Part shown: one piece after another, positions 1-6,648 of the stretch
How positions within the stretch are numbered: the first letter of the stretch is position 1
How the letters are laid out: each line of letters begins with the position of its first letter
Assembly: GCA_023264315.1 (NCBI GenBank)
Contig: JALQST010000042.1
Location: forward strand, 1-12,859
Reading direction: 5' to 3'
Length of the DNA: 12,859 bases
DNA from: Nodosilinea sp. BSH.14
GTDB lineage: Bacteria; Cyanobacteriota; Cyanobacteriia; Phormidesmidales; Phormidesmidaceae
Program-made: the position numbers and the translations under genes
Notes under the pieces: model-generated
What the model was told of the DNA's origin: nothing
Databases searched by the model: none
Seen by the model: only the letters and a program-made list of their open reading frames with translations

Positions 1-917
1 TCCACAATGTAGTTGGCTCCTAAGTTTGGCCCCACGGAACCCAGAAGCGTCACCGCACAGCCCGCAATCCCCGCTAGGCCAGATCCCAGAGCAAGGGTGA
101 GGGCATCAACCTGGTTGGTAGGAATCCCCAAACAGGCACTCATGCCTCGGTTTTGGGTGACGGATCGAATTCGTAGCCCCCAGGCGGTTTGGTTCAAAAA
201 CCAGTAGACAGCTACCAGGCACAGCACCGTCAACACAATGATAAAGATGCGGGCCGAGGGAAATTGCAGGGTGCTCCCTAGGGAAATCCCGCCCCGCAGC
301 CAGTTTGGCGGCGTCACGTCTACATTGCGGGTGCTAAACCAAGGCCGCACGAACGGAGCACTGCCGGCCCCCTGCACCCATGACCAAATCACCCCAGCAA
401 TGGCAGCGGAAAGCACCAAAAAAACAGGATTAGCCCAGCGTTGAAGGCGATCCCAGTCGGTGTAGCGCGTCAGCACCCAGCGTCCGACAAAGTACAGCAC
501 CGCAAATGTCGCAAGCCCAATCACCATGGGCCAACTCACACTACGGATGAACTGAATCATAATCAAGCTCACGCCCCAGGTGGCCAGCAGGGTTTCCAGC
601 GGTCGCCCGTAGAGGTAGCGAATCACCGTTCGTTCTAAAAATAGCCCAATGGCCGCAGCCACGAAAAACGCTAGGGGCAACGCCACGAAAATATAGATTT
701 CTGGAGCAATGCCGCCCATGCTTTTGGCCACATTTTGCACCACAAAGGTGGTGTAGGCCCCAAACATCATCAGTTCACCGTGGGCGAGGTTAATCACCCC
801 CATGAGGCCGAATACAATGGCCAACCCCAAGGCCACAATCAACAGCACCGCACCGATGCTAATCCCGTTGAATAGGCCAGTTATCAAGCCTTCTAACACA
901 GTACTTACCGCTTTCAC
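1..917 (-). CDS. urtB: Urea ABC transporter permease UrtB (5' part, cut by window edge)
   Basis: Inner-membrane permease of the high-affinity urea importer UrtABCDE, of the LivH/branched-chain amino acid permease family. Reading 917 down to 1 gives 305 residues without a break. It is strongly hydrophobic, with GVINLAHGELM at residues 40-50, the family's best conserved N-terminal motif. Further along come TVIRYLYGRPLETLLATWG and, near the cut end, a stretch resembling UrtB (SACLGIPTNQVDALTLALG). The extra central segment with VTPPNWLRGG is UrtB-like and argues against plain LivH. Roughly 80 C-terminal residues lie beyond the window. The start is GTG at 917 or GTG at 899; an in-frame TAA lies five codons before 917, and homologues begin near the later one. 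Unusually, sigF and not urtA lies upstream on the same strand. The family call is firm; urea as substrate is likely but rests on sequence resemblance. Confidence 0.88.
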   Translation of the reverse strand, partial: MKAVSTVLEGLITGLFNGISIGAVLLIVALGLAIVFGLMGVINLAHGELMMFGAYTTFVVQNVAKSMGGIAPEIYIFVALPLAFFVAAAIGLFLERTVIRYLYGRPLETLLATWGVSLIMIQFIRSVSWPMVIGLATFAVLYFVGRWVLTRYTDWDRLQRWANPVFLVLSAAIAGVIWSWVQGAGSAPFVRPWFSTRNVDVTPPNWLRGGISLGSTLQFPSARIFIIVLTVLCLVAVYWFLNQTAWGLRIRSVTQNRGMSACLGIPTNQVDALTLALGSGLAGIAGCAVTLLGSVGPNLGANYIV

Positions 918-1101
918 GATACGGATCCGTTATGGCCCCATTAGGCAAGACCATGTGTCACCGCTACAACAGAGCCGATCCTAGGAGGTATGGGACAATC
1001 AGAAATGTTCACCAGCAACATTTTTTGCGATTCCCTGATCGGGCCTCACGATGTCACGCACCTAACCATTTCATACACCGCCGCCACATGCTCTATAACT
1101 A

Positions 1102-1134
1102 CGGGTAGGGGCAGGGTCTCCCTGCCCCTACCCG
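1102..1134. repeat. Perfect 15-bp palindrome with 3-nt loop (REP-like)
   Basis: The left arm CGGGTAGGGGCAGGG (1102-1116) and its exact complement at 1120-1134 are separated by TCT. The element lies between the sigF stop and the urtB start, both on the minus strand. No T-run follows the stem on the minus strand, so it is not a classical intrinsic terminator. GC-rich palindromes of the GTAGGGGC type are common dispersed intergenic repeats in cyanobacteria. It could still stabilise the sigF 3' end or weaken read-through into urtB. Confidence 0.8.
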
Positions 1135-1187
1135 GGGGAATGAATCGGGATTGTCCGTCAGAACACAGAGGAATCGAGCCTAGGTGC

Positions 1188-1973
1188 CTAGGGATCCGTT
1201 TGCAGCATCTGGGGTTGAAGGTAGGTGATCATTTCATCCATGCCCCGCTGAATTCGGCGGGTGACGGTCATCGGGCTCACGCCGATCTTGGCGGCTACTT
1301 CCTTACGAGACATGCCGCTGAAAAAGACAAATTCGATGGCGGTGCGGGTACGGCTTTCCAGGCGGTTTAAGGCTCGCTGGATCTGCTGGCGATCTTCTTC
1401 AAGGGATTGCATCAGCAGATGATGATGGTCGGGCAGGGTTTCGCCGAGGGTAATGGCCGAGTCCACTTGGTGGCAGACGGTAGCGTCTAGGCTGAGGGGC
1501 ATCCGGTTCTTATAGGCCAGTTTCACTTCGCGCCACTCTCCCACGGAAACGCCGAGGGCTGAGGCCAACTCGCTATCGGAGGGCGTGTGGCCCAGGGTTC
1601 GGGTCAGTTCGGCCTGGAGGTGATGGGCTTCTTTTTGGAGGTATTGCCAACGGCGGGGAATTTTGACGGCTCTGCCCCGATCTCGCAGGAAGTGCAGCAT
1701 TTCGCCACGGATGTAGGGCACCGCAAAGGAGCTAAAAGCGCAGCCCTGGGTTGGATCGAACCGTTCAATGGCGTGAATGAGGCCCAGGTAGCCAATTTGT
1801 TCGAGATCTTCGTAGGGTTCAGAACATTGATGGCTGACCCGGTGAGCAATTTTACGAACCAGCCCAGCATTAAGACGAACCAACTGATTGCGCAGGGTAA
1901 TGGAAGGGGCCTTTTGGTATTCTGCCAGCAGCTCCATTCCCCGAGAGCGAATTGAGGAAACGTGAGTAGCCAT
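1188..1973 (-). CDS. sigF: Group 3 RNA polymerase sigma factor, SigF type
   Basis: Directs RNA polymerase to a dedicated promoter set. In Synechocystis, SigF is required for type IV pilus formation and phototactic motility. The 261-residue product is a short sigma-70 family member lacking regions 1.1 and 1.2. Region 2 covers about residues 35-105 and includes EDLEQIGYLGLIHAIERFD (55-73) and AFSSFAVPYIRGEMLHFLRD (79-98). Region 3 covers about 115-165 with SLDATV. Region 4 covers about 195-250, with a helix-turn-helix at about 222-243 (MSRKEVAAKIGVSPMTVTRR). The run RKIAHRVSHQCSEPYEDLEQ closely matches cyanobacterial SigF. I chose the ATG at 1973, giving MATHVSS and preceded by AAGGA 11 nt upstream, over a TTG at 2006. 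It stands as a single gene: urtB follows on the same strand after a palindrome, and a HAD gene diverges upstream. The paralogue SigB-like alternative is unlikely given the missing N-terminal regions. Confidence 0.92.
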   Translation of the reverse strand: MATHVSSIRSRGMELLAEYQKAPSITLRNQLVRLNAGLVRKIAHRVSHQCSEPYEDLEQIGYLGLIHAIERFDPTQGCAFSSFAVPYIRGEMLHFLRDRGRAVKIPRRWQYLQKEAHHLQAELTRTLGHTPSDSELASALGVSVGEWREVKLAYKNRMPLSLDATVCHQVDSAITLGETLPDHHHLLMQSLEEDRQQIQRALNRLESRTRTAIEFVFFSGMSRKEVAAKIGVSPMTVTRRIQRGMDEMITYLQPQMLQTDP

Positions 1974-2340
1974 ATCTGTGGATATCCTTGCGAAAGCAAG
2001 TTCCAAGGGAACTGTGTAGTATTCTCCGAGGATGACGCGGGATGAACCATCGTTGATTTACGGTACTCTCGGAACGCATCATTTTTTATCTCCGTAATTA
2101 CACGGCAACGGCCAAGGCTTTGGGGCATGGCCAGCGGCGTAATCCCTTTCTGAATCAGTATTTTGGTGATTTGACGAAGATCTACGTGAAGCCCCGTAGA
2201 AATCGACGGTTGATGAGGATTCAGGTGAGATGCCCTCCCTTTGAATACCCAAAAACCGGGCTAAGCTAAAGAAAATCTCCTCAAAGTATCCATTTCTTTA
2301 CCTGTCGATTTCTTTACGTGTGGCGGAGTGAGTGAAGCCT
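1974..2340. other. Divergent intergenic region between sigF and the HAD gene
   Basis: This 367-bp stretch should hold promoters for both directions. I find no convincing coding sequence or RNA gene. Visible elements are a 10-bp direct repeat ATTTCTTTAC at 2292-2301 and 2308-2317 (period 16). There is also a GGAG-preceded ATG at 2082 on the minus strand that opens a 70-codon frame overlapping the sigF start. A weak plus-strand promoter candidate is TTGAAT at about 2242 with TAAGCT downstream, but its spacing is short. Confidence 0.5.
2292..2317. repeat. Direct repeat ATTTCTTTAC x2, period 16
   Basis: Two exact 10-bp copies lie at 2292-2301 and 2308-2317, about 24-49 nt before the HAD start codon. 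Spacing by about one and a half helical turns could mark a regulator half-site pair, but it could also be chance. I cannot match it to a known cyanobacterial regulator. Confidence 0.45.
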
Positions 2341-3069
2341 ATGGTGTTGCGGGCGGTGTTACTGGATTTTAACGGGGTCATGATCAACGACGAGCCGTTG
2401 CATCAATCCCTCATTCAAGACCTGCTGTTGGAGGAAAATCTGCGGCCCAATCTGGCAGATTATGAGCAGGTGTGTTTGGGGCGGACAGATCGGGCCTGCA
2501 TTACGGATCTATGGCAGCGCCAGGGCCGTGTTGTCACTGAGGCACAGGTCAACAAGCTGTTGGATCGCAAGGCCATCCGCTACCGTGAGACCCTAGCCAC
2601 CCTAGAAAAACTCCCCCTCTATCCCGGTTTGGAGGATGTGATCTATCAAATTCGGGCGGCCAACCTCAAACTGGCGGTGGTTTCTGGGGCGCGGCGCAGC
2701 GAAATTGAGGCGGTTCTGTCCCTGGCGGGCCTGACCGACCGAATCCAGGTGATTGTCTCTGGGGATGATCTCTCGGTAGCAACCAGCAAGCCCGCCCCCG
2801 ATGCCTACCTCCTGGCGATTCACCGCCTCAATCAGCAGTGTCCCGATCTTCACCTGGCCCCCAGCGAATGCCTAGCAGTGGAGGACTCCTTTGCCGGAAT
2901 TGAGGCGGCGCGGCGGGCGGGGGTGCCGGTGGTGGGGGTAGCCCATGCCTTTCCGTACCAGATGATCCATCGGCGGGCCGACTGGGCCGTCGATCATCTC
3001 TATGAACTGAATCTCGCTTGGCTACAACCGTACTATGGGGAGAGCACACCGACCCCGGCCCCTCAGTAA
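2341..3069 (+). CDS. HAD superfamily (subfamily IA) hydrolase, phosphatase or beta-phosphoglucomutase-like
   Basis: A 242-residue haloacid dehalogenase-fold protein that likely hydrolyses or transfers a phosphate on a small metabolite; the substrate is unknown. From the ATG at 2341, motif I is LLDFNGVM (nucleophile Asp9). Motif II is VVSGARRSE (Ser115). Motif III is the Lys of TSKPAPDAYLLA (Lys150). Motif IV is CLAVEDSFAGIEAARRAG (Glu181-Asp182). The cap between motifs I and II is helical, as in subfamily IA. The second acidic residue of motif I (DxD), normally the general acid/base, is Asn here. Homologues I recall from cyanobacteria share the DFNGV form. The ATG fits the usual start (MVLRAVLLDFNG); a GTG three codons earlier (2332) is possible, with GGAG only 3 nt before it. 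The gene ends at the first unit of a 15-bp tandem repeat. Confidence 0.85.
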   Translation: MVLRAVLLDFNGVMINDEPLHQSLIQDLLLEENLRPNLADYEQVCLGRTDRACITDLWQRQGRVVTEAQVNKLLDRKAIRYRETLATLEKLPLYPGLEDVIYQIRAANLKLAVVSGARRSEIEAVLSLAGLTDRIQVIVSGDDLSVATSKPAPDAYLLAIHRLNQQCPDLHLAPSECLAVEDSFAGIEAARRAGVPVVGVAHAFPYQMIHRRADWAVDHLYELNLAWLQPYYGESTPTPAPQ

Positions 3070-3121
3070 TCCACCTCTCAGTAATCCACCTCTCAGTAAA
3101 AAGCCCCTCAGTAAAAAGCCC
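3062..3121 (+). repeat. 15-bp tandem repeat, four units, spanning the HAD stop codon
   Basis: CTCAGTAA starts at 3062, 3077, 3092 and 3107, exactly 15 nt apart. Units 1-2 read CTCAGTAATCCACCT and units 3-4 read CTCAGTAAAAAGCCC, with a decayed fifth unit at about 3122. The stop codon of the HAD gene (3067-3069) is the TAA of unit 1. Because 15 is a multiple of three, every later unit repeats an in-frame TAA. Confidence 0.9.
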
Positions 3122-3331
3122 TTCATTATAGGGATAACCGTAGTAATGGCACGGAATTTATCAACCTTTTCCCCATAGCTGCACTATTTCTAGGCTTTTG
3201 TGCCAATGTAGTTACCGACAGCGCATCCCTAGCGAAATGGCCGAGTCGGTAGAATGAAAAGGCAACTGACATACTTTGGGCATTGGCGTCGGGCCTGGCT
3301 ACTGGCCCACCACTGGATCTGTTACAGCACT

Positions 3332-4264
3332 ATGCTCGATTTTTTCAAGTATCGAGTGGGGCAATCGCCCTGGGTTAAACTGGTTGGCCGCACCTTGCTC
3401 AAGTGGCAGCAGGACGACTGTCTCGAGATGGGGGCGGCCCTTGCCTATTACGGGGTTTTTTCCCTATTCCCGATGATTTTAGTCGTGCTCAGCGTGGTCG
3501 GCTTTTTGATTGGCCCGAGCACAGCCGCCTTTGAAACCGTGCTGCGGTTTGCCCAGGAAGCGCTGCCCCCCGATGCGTTTCCCATCGTTCAAACCACCTT
3601 GATCAAATTCCATCAGGGCAGCACCCGCGCCAGCCTGATTGGCTTTGGCATTCTGTTGTTTACCGCCAGTGGATTTTTTGGTGCCCTCAGCCGTTCCTTC
3701 GACAAAATTTGGCGCGTGGATCAACAGCATCGCTCGGTGAAGTGGGTGCCGGGGGTGGCGCTCACCTTTCTATGGCGACGGTTCCTCGCCTTTGTGTTGG
3801 TGATTGGATCGGCGGGGCTCGTGTTTATTTCGCTGCTGTCCAACATTGTGATTGATACGCTGCTGCGCCTGCTCGAACGGTTTAGCACCATGCTGACCAT
3901 CGAAACCATTGATTGGGTTCAGCTATTGCCATCCCTACAGCTTGGGGTGTCCTTTATTATTTTAATTTTGGTGGTGGGTCTGCTGTACAAGATTTTGCCC
4001 CGTACCTACGTCGCCTGGGGCGATCTTTGGCTAGGGGCTCTATTTACCGCCGTTTTATGGCTGATTTTGCAACAACTCATTACCAATAGCGTGATTAGCC
4101 TTGGCAGTCAGTTTCAGTCTTACGGGGTGGTCAGCAGTTTTATGGTGCTGATGCTGTGGATTTACCTCACCAGCCAGATCTTTTTCCTCGGTGGCGAACT
4201 CACCTACGTCTACGCCCACCTATTTGGCAGTCGGCGCGGCCAAAAACGGATTAACCCCCGCTAG
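3332..4264 (+). CDS. YihY/virulence factor BrkB family membrane protein
   Basis: An integral membrane protein of the YihY/BrkB family (formerly confused with RNase BN); its molecular function is not established. From the ATG at 3332 it has 310 residues and about six hydrophobic helices near 38-61, 98-118, 150-172, 203-221, 232-255 and 266-290. Conserved landmarks are MGAALAYYGVFSLFPMILVV (33-52), FTASGFFGALSRSFDKIW (110-127), YKILPRTYVAWGDLWLGALF (219-238) and the C-terminal FFLGGELTYVYA (284-295). The C-terminus is basic. I prefer 3332 because the product then begins MLDFFKYRVG like homologues I recall. An ATG at 3254 adds 26 poorly conserved-looking residues, and neither start has a good Shine-Dalgarno. 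The gene is convergent with the ABC ATPase downstream. No tandem partner gene suggests a specific role. Confidence 0.87.
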   Translation: MLDFFKYRVGQSPWVKLVGRTLLKWQQDDCLEMGAALAYYGVFSLFPMILVVLSVVGFLIGPSTAAFETVLRFAQEALPPDAFPIVQTTLIKFHQGSTRASLIGFGILLFTASGFFGALSRSFDKIWRVDQQHRSVKWVPGVALTFLWRRFLAFVLVIGSAGLVFISLLSNIVIDTLLRLLERFSTMLTIETIDWVQLLPSLQLGVSFIILILVVGLLYKILPRTYVAWGDLWLGALFTAVLWLILQQLITNSVISLGSQFQSYGVVSSFMVLMLWIYLTSQIFFLGGELTYVYAHLFGSRRGQKRINPR

Positions 4265-4370
4265 CATGAATCCCCGCTAGCCCTGGGCCACCCGGATCCA
4301 AGCGGTTCAAAGCGATTGCGTTGGACGAGCCTACAGCTTGCCATTGAGAATGGGTATGGTGCTAGCGGGG
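4256..4370. repeat. Two direct copies of CCCCGCTAGC and one inverted copy around a convergent 3' junction
   Basis: CCCCGCTAGC occurs at 4256-4265, including the BrkB stop codon, and again at 4272-4281. Its complement GCTAGCGGGG lies at 4361-4370, just before the end of the minus-strand ABC ATPase gene. Either left copy could pair with the right copy, closing an 80-95-nt loop. It may act as a weak bidirectional 3'-end structure; there is no T-run typical of an intrinsic terminator. Confidence 0.6.
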
Positions 4371-4378
4371 TTTGGGGA

Positions 4379-5464
4379 TCAGGACTGATCGGGATACAGC
4401 ATAGGGGGCTGGGCCGGGAGGATGGGCTGAACCCGTCCCCCCACCGGCAGGGCTTGGCTGGCCGGAAGACGGGCGTGGAGAATCTGTCCGGCGGGGGTCG
4501 TGAGGCTGTAGGCGTATTCTCGGCCCAAAAACTGACGACTTTTAACCCAGAGCACCCCATCCGCCACCGATGCCAGGGCTAGGTCTTCCTGGCGAATCAT
4601 GACTTCGCCTTGGGTCACAGTGTCTTTGGGGGGATGCCCATCCGGCTGGATGACCTGGGGCAGGGTGCCCAATTCCGTGACCCAGCCCTGGGGGGTGCGG
4701 CGGGCGGCAAGAAAGTTAGCTTGGGTGACAAAGCTGGCGATAAAGCGGGAGGCCGGGGTCGTGTAGATCGTTTCAGGTGTTCCCCACTGCTCCAGTTGCC
4801 CCTGGCGCATCACGGCCACCCGGTCGGCAATGGCGAGGGCTTCCTCTTGATCGTGGGTGACGAAGATACCGGAGGCGTGTACCTGGGTCAGCACCTCGCG
4901 CACCTCCTGGCGCAGATGCAGCCGCACCTGCACATCCAAATTGCTAAAGGGCTCATCCAGCAAAATGAGGGCGGGCCGGGGGGCGAGGGCACGGGCGAGG
5001 GCCACCCGCTGCTGCTGCCCGCCAGAAAGTTCGTGGGGAAATCGCCCCTCCAAGCCCGTCAGCCCCACTAGGGCGATGGCGTCCCTGGTCTGTTCTTGCA
5101 CCTGCTTGGGAGCCAAACTCCCCAGCCGCACGAGGGACTGAAGCCCAAAAGCCACGTTTTTTTCCACCGTTAAATGGGGAAACAGAGCATAGTCCTGGAA
5201 CACAATGCCCACATCCCGCCGCTCCGGGGGGAGCCAGCAGGGGCCGCACACGGGCTGCTGCCCCAGGTAAATGGTGCCTTGGTCGGGCTGTTCAAACCCG
5301 GCGATGAGCCGTAGCAGCGTGGTTTTGCCACAGCCAGAAGGGCCTAACAGCGCCAGAATCTCGCCCTGCCGCAGGCCGAGGCTCACGCCATCCACCGCTG
5401 GGGAAGCGCTGGGGCTATATCGCTTCGTAATCGCATCAAGACGCAGAATATCCGCTGAAGTCAT
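4379..5464 (-). CDS. ABC transporter ATP-binding protein, Fe3+ (FutC/FbpC)-like
   Basis: A cytoplasmic ATPase subunit of an importer in the Fe3+/polyamine/sulfate class, 361 residues from the ATG at 5464. The motifs are complete: Walker A GPSGCGKTT (41-49), Q-loop VFQDYALFPH (Gln90), signature LSGGQQQRVALARAL (146-160), Walker B LILLDEPFSNLD (Asp170, Glu171) and the switch histidine in VTHDQEEA (His204). A C-terminal TOBE/OB-like domain occupies roughly 265-355. Substrate cannot be read from the ATPase alone. A Fur-box-like sequence upstream and the general likeness to FutC/FbpC favour ferric iron. No permease or binding protein gene adjoins it in this window, so it may serve a transporter encoded elsewhere. 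A GTG at 5482 would add six residues; neither start has a clear Shine-Dalgarno. cobS lies upstream on the same strand, 117-135 bp away. Confidence 0.88.
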   Translation of the reverse strand: MTSADILRLDAITKRYSPSASPAVDGVSLGLRQGEILALLGPSGCGKTTLLRLIAGFEQPDQGTIYLGQQPVCGPCWLPPERRDVGIVFQDYALFPHLTVEKNVAFGLQSLVRLGSLAPKQVQEQTRDAIALVGLTGLEGRFPHELSGGQQQRVALARALAPRPALILLDEPFSNLDVQVRLHLRQEVREVLTQVHASGIFVTHDQEEALAIADRVAVMRQGQLEQWGTPETIYTTPASRFIASFVTQANFLAARRTPQGWVTELGTLPQVIQPDGHPPKDTVTQGEVMIRQEDLALASVADGVLWVKSRQFLGREYAYSLTTPAGQILHARLPASQALPVGGRVQPILPAQPPMLYPDQS

Positions 5465-5565
5465 CGTCGTGGCCGTCGGCACAAAATCAGGTTATGAGAA
5501 GTAATAACAACCGTAGCAAAATCCGGACAACCCGGTTCACCCTGCCAGATATCCTACTCTTTATT

Positions 5566-5584
5566 GACGATGATTTTCATTAGA
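5566..5584 (-). promoter_or_regulatory. Candidate Fur box upstream of the ABC ATPase
   Basis: On the minus strand the 19-mer TCTAATGAAAATCATCGTC matches 14 of 19 positions of the classical Fur box GATAATGATAATCATTATC, by my own alignment. It lies about 85-120 nt upstream of the ATPase start and just past the cobS stop. A possible -10 (TAGGAT) lies a little downstream on the minus strand. This would place the ATPase under iron control with its own promoter. Binding is inferred only. Confidence 0.45.
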
Positions 5585-5598
5585 TTAAGATCGCCCCA

Positions 5599-6399
5599 CT
5601 ACAGTACCCAGTGGGTCAAAGCTGCGGCCCAAATTAAGACCAAGACCTCCGTCCACTCCACGGTGGCTCCGTAGGTATCCCCAGTGTGCCCCCCGAGGCG
5701 ACGCTGAAACCACGCTCCCACTGCCACCGCCAGAGCCAGCCCCCCGACCCACACCCCTAGCGCCAATCGCCATTGATCAGGCCAGATCCAAATCCAGCCG
5801 CCCGCCACCCCTCCACTGGCCCCTAGCCCCCCGAATAAGGCCCAGGGCCAACGCAGATGAGGTTTGTGGAAAGCGCCTTTGCCCGTGGCCTTGAGGTAGG
5901 GATAGCGTAGAATGGCCACCACTTGCCCCCAGCGGCCCCACAGCGCCGCCAGCGCCAGCACCCCCAGATGGCCCACGGTCAACTCCGCTAGGGCCAGAGT
6001 TTTGAGCCCTAGGATAGCAATCGCCGCCATCACCCCAAAGGCCCCACTGCGGCTATCGGCCATCACCGCCAGCCGCCGCTGCGGATCCGGCACCGCCAGC
6101 CCATCAGCGGTATCCATGGCTCCATCCAGATGCAGCCCCCCCGTGATCCAAAACCACAGCCACACCACCAGGGCGCTGCGGAAGACCGCCGTGAACCCCA
6201 AAACCCCCAAGGCCGAGTGTGCCCCGGCCAACCCCAACCCCAGCCCCAGCCCCACCCACGGAGCTAGGGCGGCAATGCCCTCAAACTGAGGCACCCACCA
6301 ACGGGGCAAGGGCAGAATCGTATAGAAGACGATGGCTCCGCCCCACTGCGCCCACCAGCGGGCCACGGAGGACAGCCCCCGGTTGAATCCAGATTTCAA
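5599..6399 (-). CDS. cobS: Adenosylcobinamide-GDP ribazoletransferase (cobalamin synthase)
   Basis: An integral membrane enzyme of the last cobalamin step: it joins adenosylcobinamide-GDP with alpha-ribazole (or its phosphate), releasing GMP. The 266-residue product is of usual family length and very hydrophobic. Diagnostic motifs are GGLHLDGAMDTADGL (87-101), MADSRSGAFGV (113-123) and the C-terminal GGHTGDTYGA (236-245), with Asp and His residues suited to Mg2+ and phosphate binding. The start is TTG at 6399, supported by GGAGGG seven nt upstream. No cobalamin riboswitch-like B12 box is visible upstream. The ABC ATPase follows on the same strand but probably has its own promoter. No other cobalamin gene is in the window. 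Confidence 0.95.
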   Translation of the reverse strand: MKSGFNRGLSSVARWWAQWGGAIVFYTILPLPRWWVPQFEGIAALAPWVGLGLGLGLAGAHSALGVLGFTAVFRSALVVWLWFWITGGLHLDGAMDTADGLAVPDPQRRLAVMADSRSGAFGVMAAIAILGLKTLALAELTVGHLGVLALAALWGRWGQVVAILRYPYLKATGKGAFHKPHLRWPWALFGGLGASGGVAGGWIWIWPDQWRLALGVWVGGLALAVAVGAWFQRRLGGHTGDTYGATVEWTEVLVLIWAAALTHWVL

Positions 6400-6406
6400 C
6401 GGCTAT

Positions 6407-6412
6407 CCCTCC
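6407..6412 (-). promoter_or_regulatory. Ribosome binding site deciding the cobS TTG start
   Basis: GGAGGG on the minus strand lies 7 nt before TTG 6399. It is the only strong Shine-Dalgarno near the cobS 5' end and supports the non-ATG start. Confidence 0.7.
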
Positions 6413-6648
6413 AGGGGATCATTCCGTCATGTTTCAGCATAATTACGTAGGCCATTAATGGATCGACAGTATCCTACCGAAATTCGCCTTAGGGTGAGGC
6501 TTAAGCCCGCATCCGCCTGGGATTGGCCACAGGAAACCCGAGAAAAGGCAGATCATTCCCAGAAATATCGAGTATCGTGGATGTAGAGCTGCGGGGGCAA
6601 AGTTTGCTCAACCTGCTCCACGGATTGCCGTAGCGTGGTTAAAAACCT

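Noticed and set aside
920..1100. NtcA binding site (GTA-N8-TAC) for urtB
   Set aside because: Only poor partial matches such as GTA-N8-TTA were seen on the minus strand.
990..1370. Plus-strand 126-codon frame starting at an ATG directly after AGGAGGT
   Set aside because: The ribosome site abuts the ATG with no spacer, and the frame runs through the palindrome and antisense to sigF. The protein looks non-natural.
1604..2128. Minus-strand 174-codon frame covering the sigF 5' half
   Set aside because: It is an alternate frame of sigF, rich in improbable residue runs, with no family features; sigF is the real gene.
3230..3260. tRNA-like fragment (GCGAAATGGCCGAGTCGGTAG) resembling the 5' half and D-arm of a Ser/Leu tRNA
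   Set aside because: No anticodon arm, no GTTCGA-type T-arm and no acceptor pairing follow; the sequence runs into the BrkB-family gene.
6400..6648. Possible cobalamin riboswitch upstream of cobS
   Set aside because: No B12-box or conserved core could be found on the minus strand. Only short palindromes such as CCATTAATGG (6452-6461) and GGCTTAAGCC (6498-6507) are present.
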